DNA from: Manihot esculenta | Taxonomy: Eukaryota; Streptophyta; Magnoliopsida; Malpighiales; Euphorbiaceae | Length of the DNA: 64,000 nt | Direction of reading: 5' to 3' | NCBI RefSeq assembly: GCF_001659605.2 | Contig: NC_035178.2 | Location: 2,287,091-2,351,090 of the forward strand | Shown: positions 59,240 to 64,000 of the stretch, one piece after another | Position numbering within the stretch: position 1 is the stretch's first letter | Layout: every line of letters begins with the position of its first letter | Position numbers and translations under genes: made by a program | The notes under the pieces: generated by a model | Database searches by the model: none | What the model saw: the letters and a program-made list of their open reading frames with translations, nothing else | Told to the model about the DNA's origin: nothing

Positions 59240-61930
59240 ATTGTTGTGGCCGCGCCAAATCCAAACACATATAACGGGTACGCGGCCACTTCATGGTTCC
59301 CAGTTCCAGCATTACACCGTTTCTCAGGCTCACCTGGAGCTTCTGTCTCCACCTCCAACGACAGCTCCTCTCACACTTCCTTTTGCGACGTTCCCTTCGA
59401 AGCCCCCGATCTGAAAGCAAAAACTATTCACGTAAGGCCACGAATATCACCTCCTCCTTACATCTCAAATCAACATTTCTCGCAGTCGCAGAGACCCTGA
59501 TTTGCTCGGGTGTCCAATTTGATTTGCAGTGCCTCGTGAGTAGCCTTCCAGGTCAAGAATCGGATCTTTTTCTATTTGCATTTGCTGTGCCTAGTCGAAA
59601 ATCTTATTCTCCTCATTTTGAATAGTTTTTCTGGTTGTGCCAATTGAAGGTGACGGAATTGCTGCTCCTGCTACTGCATTTCCATCAGCATTTGCACACA
59701 TCACTTTCTCTCCTTAGAAATTTTGAATTTATTTCATAAACTTTGGTTAATTGTCCCGCAAAACCTAATTTGTTAGCTGTTAAGCAGCTGGACACCAAGG
59801 ACTGGCTAAAGGAGCTAATAATGAAATTCCTGTTGGCACCTAACGCTGCCTCCCGAGAAAGCCTTCTCCCTGTCTATACCTTATTCAGTGCGCTTCTTTC
59901 GCCCCTCTATATCTATCTATCTCTCGCCCCCTTCATTTGTGGTGGTTGTTGTGGCTTAATTGTTTTCCCTTTCTGGCAGCGGCTAGTGAAGCATAATATC
60001 GAGCCTGTTGAGATCTGCTGCCAAGGAGTGTATTCCGCAAGAAAGGAATTCGTTTGTTGCGTTTCAGGCTAGTACCGGAGTTGAGGTTTAACTGCCTACT
60101 TCCTTATTTGATAAATTTAAGTATATGATTGCAGTTATAAAAGACAAAAAAATGGAAATAAATTCATGATAAGCAGGACTTGAAGTTACATTTATGAGAT
60201 TATAATGCACAGGTTTGCACATTCCGGTTGATTGTGAAAAATGTTTCTTCATCCCTTGATAAAGAGGTCCTTCCCAAGTTGGAAGCTGAAACTATGTAAC
60301 TGAGCTTATAAGGTAATGAACCCCCCTGTTTTAACCTTCTGCATCAAAGGTGTGTTGAAGGTCTTTCCTAGAGTATTACAAGGATAAAATTATCAGTTAG
60401 GAACCTTTTCTTCAGGGTTGATTTTTCTTCAGTCTCCCTAGAGACAAAGTGAGCCTAGGGAAATCATTATCATTTTGACTCTATTTCAATCTCCATCTTA
60501 CTCCACCTTCCAAGCAAAATGATCGTGACAGGTCATGTTGTCTCCTTGAAGAAGTATATTTTCATCAATCTAAATATATTACTAAGAATAAAAGAAAGGC
60601 AGAAAATGTGGTGTAGCAAGGAAAACTAGATTTACAAATATTAAATATATTTTGATTTAGTTTTTATTTGTGAAATTGAGATCTTTAGTTCTATTGTAAT
60701 TAAGAAGTTAAGATTTCTGTTATTGAGGAATTTTTTTATTATTTAGAAAGTTCTATTAGGTTTAGTATTTTCCTAGTAAGAAGTTCCAAGTTTTCCTATT
60801 TTCGGATTCTAAATCCCAGTGGTAGTAGGATAAGTTATTAGTCCATAATTACCTATTCAACCTAAGTATTTTGGTTGAGATTATTATTACTAGTATTAAC
60901 AATTGAGAATTAAAACAAAATTGAGAGATTTGTTTCTTCCCTTTCGAGTGTTCTTTTTGGTGCCACACCAGAATGGTTCACACTACTTGTTGAATTTTCC
61001 CAAAAATGAATTACATTTGTAGAATTAGTTTCTTTAGTTTTCTGGTTATTGTCAATGTCTTAATTTCCAAACCAACAAGGACATGATTCAAAACAGACTT
61101 TTCTGTCAACACTTTGCTACTTACATTTCCGAACACCTATTTACATCCAACAGATATGGTAGTTATTTGATGTATCCAAAATTAATAAGAGAATTACCAT
61201 GTGTTTATGTTAGAAAATAAGTTTCTCTTTTTGGAGCACAAACTGAGTAAGGAGTTCATGGAATCATGGATGCAGTTGATTGACTATATCTAGATCCTAT
61301 TACCTGATAATTAGCATTGTATGTTTTAAGAGTTTTATATGCCTATTCCAAGGAAAATTTAAAAGAAAATGTTTGGGTTTAACTCAAATCTGGCAGTGAA
61401 TCTGGCAGTGAGTTTACCTTGTAACTCTCGGGTGAAATGAATTGCAAAACCTTTTCAGTAGCACAAAATTTGTAGGGCAATAAAATTTTGGAGAAAGATC
61501 TTATGGGATTGCATCTTATTTTGGATGAAGCTGTTTTTGCTATAGGTGAACATCTTGTGCATGATTAAATCAGGAATAAAGAAAAAGATGGATTAAGTTA
61601 GCTGGCACTTGTTCATTATTCAACCCTGAATTGGGGTTGGAGACCATTCAAGTTATCTTAGGTTTGAATATTTTGTGTGCCAACTTGTACTCTTCTGCTT
61701 TTTTTTTTTCTTAATATTGTTTCTGCATATTTTCAAACTCTTGTGAATTTACTCATAATTCTCCCAAGAATCTTCTAATATGCTTGTTCAACTGCCTTTT
61801 TCTTCTTTTTCTTCCTTGTTTTGCAGAAAGAAGGTAGCTGATGCATTGATGAATACTATATCTTCACTAAACAAATTTGAGCAGGGTGTGAAGGACTGCC
61901 TGGAAGTTTGATTACTTTATTTGCTTATTT
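59240..61930 (+). other. Unidentified exon-like stretch, possible decayed or non-coding transcript
   Basis: Several pieces look exon-like on the plus strand. About 59246-59500 is a Ser/Pro-rich frame starting MAAPNPNTYNGY. About 59800-59880 reads KELIMKFLLAPNAASRESLL. A piece near 60213-60298 (after TGCACAG) reads FRLIVKNVSSSLDKEVLPKL and then stops. About 61827-61911 follows a good polypyrimidine-CAG acceptor and reads KKVADALMNTISSLNKFEQG before a stop. They do not join into one frame and no family is recognised. It may be a broken gene, a long non-coding RNA, or chance. Confidence 0.25.
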
Positions 61931-63056
61931 AATCTCAGAATCAAAGTAAAAGTTTCAGGTGTATACTGTGCTTGAAGATCTTATTTATTTTTGTGATGTT
62001 CTCTTTGTTCAGCTTGTTTGTGGATTAGGTTCTTTTTCAGGCTAATTATGGAATTGGGTTCACAAACAGAGAAAGCTTGCACTCTTCCTCTCTGTCCCCC
62101 TAGAAAAATATATTTTCATGTGCTTTCTGGATTAGTTAAACATTATGTATCTGTCCTGTCGTTCCAATGATTAAATCTTTGCATCCCTTTTGCAATTGAG
62201 AGTTGCTTATTGTGGACCATAAATAATAGTTTACTTGATATTTTAGCTACTTTAAGCATGAAATTTGCCAATTAGTGATGCCATTTTGTTGTGTATAAAG
62301 GAAAAGCTGTTTAATTGACTACTTGCTTTGAAACTCACTGGTTTACCTGTATGTGAAAGTAACTTGGTTAGTCTGCAGTTGTCTGCTTGTTGAAAATTTA
62401 TGTATCAATAATTATCTGCCTCTATTAGGGACTGATAATAATATCTATAAGCAACTTTTCTGTCATGGTATCCTGCAAATATTTGTGATGGTTTCTTAGT
62501 TTTGTAGTATAGGCGTATAGGTTTCCGTTACTAGTGGATTATATGTAATGCATCTCATGAATTTGAAATTCTTGAATAAGTGCCATCCTATGTTCGTTAA
62601 CAGACTTTTCCTTGCCAATGCCAATATGGTGCAACTGCACCATTAACTTTGTATAAATTGGTCCTATTGTGCTCATCTCATGCCTACTTGAACTATTGAT
62701 GAAAATTAGCAGCTGTTACTAGTAGATATATACTTTCAGAATACAACGGGCCAGCATAGGCTCACATAAATTCTTAGGATCAAAAGAACATTTCTGCTGG
62801 CTTAGGCCTAGCATAGCCCCTTCTTAGCCAGAGTAGGAAATGTGGTTGAGTGTGAAATATGAATATCCTTTCTCTTCAGCTGTTCCCTCCTAAAATGGAT
62901 CCTTTTTTCCTAAAAGAATTATTTGTGCAAGCATGTTTGTTGGAGATGAAATCTGATGGATGCGAGCATATGTTTGTTAGTTGCTCGGAGAACTAATACT
63001 GCTTGATGCAGTTTGCATTCCTGTGACTTCTACAAACAATGATACATACATTTATA
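61931..63056. other. Intergenic DNA
   Basis: Moderately AT-rich with no supported gene. The right part is probably the 3' UTR of the minus-strand methyltransferase. Confidence 0.4.
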
Positions 63057-64000
63057 CTATATTTGGTTGTTGGAACCTATGGCAATATGATCGAATGATT
63101 CTTTCTGTTGATTGGGAACACCTGAAGCTCGTACTAAATACAAGCGACAACAAGGCTTTCCATCATCTGGATAAGTCTGCATTGACCTTGGCAAGCTTCG
63201 GAGCTTGTTGAACAGATTTAATGGATCGTCCAAGAGCCCAAAATGAGCATCAGGGTCACCAATCTGTGAAAGCTTTACGTGGGAAAACCCTAAAGATGGC
63301 AGCAGTTGATCAGGCCAATCACTGTAGAAGTGGAAGATGGAATTGGACAGAGTGGTGGATGGTTTATTCATAAAATCTGCCAAAAGAACTGTGTGGGCAA
63401 GGGCACACTTGTCAGCTATGATCTTCAGTACTTGCACAGCGTGGGAGTGAGAAAGGTAGTAAAGGACCCCTTCTAGGATCCAGACCGTGTTCTTCTCTAG
63501 TACAAACCCTGATATCTGAAGCTTTTCAAGCCAATCATTATTTCTGATATCAGCCGCTACTCTGTTTAGGGATTTTGCTATTATCTTTGGTTGCTCGTAC
63601 TCATCCATGGATCCCATTGCTGCCTCTATAAGGGTGGCTTTCACTTCTAAGACTTCAGGAAAATCAAGTTCAAAGACGTTGCTTTCCTTCAAGCAGCTTA
63701 GACGGTATGCTCTTGTATCCATTCCTAATGTAGAATATGCATAACATATTACGTACTGAACTTCTGATAACAATTAATGCTGTTGAACTTTCAAGAATAA
63801 AGAAATAAACATTTATCCATGTAGATTTAACCATTATTTTTCTAACTTTAAATCATGGCCAGTTTAAGAGAGAGCGATTATTTATAGTGTGATTTTTCCA
63901 AGTGAGAAAATTAATATTGGCTGCACTGGTTTTGAATGCAAGTATTTATAAGGAACATGCTAAGAATATTAGGCACCAACCTGCACCAAGGAGAACCACT
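63057..64000 (-). CDS. Leucine-carboxyl-methyltransferase-like SAM methyltransferase, 5' end outside window
   Basis: Class I SAM-dependent methyltransferase of the LCM/TIGR00027-like family; the plant substrate is unknown. The last exon is 63724-63057. The last 20 nt of the preceding exon are seen at 64000-63981, ending at a GT donor. Joined, they give VVLLGAGMDTRAYRL, the SAM-binding GxGxDTRAYR motif. Further on are ELDFPEVLEVK (acidic loop), NNDWLEKL, and VWILEGVLYYLS, a conserved catalytic-side motif of this family. The C-terminal 15 or so residues after LYLVRASG look unstructured. An in-frame Met upstream at 63773 lies in the intron and is not the start. The N-terminal part lies beyond the right edge, so the total length is unknown. 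Confidence 0.88.

Noticed and set aside
63057..63773. Methyltransferase as a complete 238-aa protein starting at 63773
   Set aside because: The first 16 or so residues are intron. The acceptor at 63725-63726 and the VVLLGAG exon at the window edge show the true gene continues outside.
1..64000. CRISPR arrays, phage, plasmid or bacterial operons
   Set aside because: None seen. The tandem repeats lack spacer-repeat regularity and all supported genes are plant nuclear.
1..64000. Canonical tRNA or rRNA genes
   Set aside because: Only tRNA-like SINE fragments and box-like motifs were found; no full cloverleaf could be built by eye.

Overview
This is nuclear DNA of a flowering plant. Genes are split by AT-rich GT..AG introns, intergenic space is very AT-rich, and the interspersed elements are plant-type LINEs and LTR retrotransposons. 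Protein similarity recalled from memory points to a core eudicot, probably a woody rosid; Euphorbiaceae is possible but is only a guess. Seven genes can be supported: six are complete and one runs off the right edge. I assembled them exon by exon, and the reading frame stays open through every junction.

Layout. 1-3271: repeats, including a long inverted-repeat element (130-558) and a minisatellite (1653-1982). 3272-8908 (+): an 18-exon ERD6-like vacuolar sugar transporter. 12715-14223 (-): an intronless 3-ketoacyl-CoA synthase of the KCS4/KCS9 type. 16429-19169 (-): an uncertain, possibly decayed locus behind a promoter-like stretch. 21537-22066 (-): a RADIALIS-like small MYB. 22.2-34.9 kb: a large AT-rich gene desert with a decayed LINE (30093-31735) and SINE-like fragments. 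34993-38326 (+): an LRR receptor-like protein with a degenerate kinase domain, preceded by two overlapping upstream ORFs. 39348-40039 (-): organellar (mitochondrial-type) ribosomal protein bL27. 42769-53909 (-): a 16-coding-exon HAD-type 5'-nucleotidase whose last intron holds a 7.2-kb LTR retrotransposon (43012-50218), itself carrying a probable nested solo LTR. 55282-56645 (+): a 5'-truncated LINE with a long open frame. 56.6-63.0 kb: AT-rich DNA plus an unidentified exon-like stretch. 63057-64000 (-): the 3' part of a leucine-carboxyl-methyltransferase-like gene.

These are independent housekeeping or signalling genes, not a pathway cluster. The neighbourhood is informative, however. Sugar transporter, KCS4, RADIALIS-like and HAD 5'-nucleotidase homologues are also close neighbours in the duplicated Arabidopsis blocks At1g19440-At1g19510 and At1g75210-At1g75250. 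The LRR gene recalls At2g16250, which lies near KCS9 (At2g16280). The window therefore looks like an ancestral eudicot block expanded by transposons. I found no CRISPR array, tRNA, rRNA or prokaryote-like system, and nothing I would call a new biological system. The most notable features are the transposon-expanded intron, the upstream-ORF pair, the pseudokinase and the very short coding exons.
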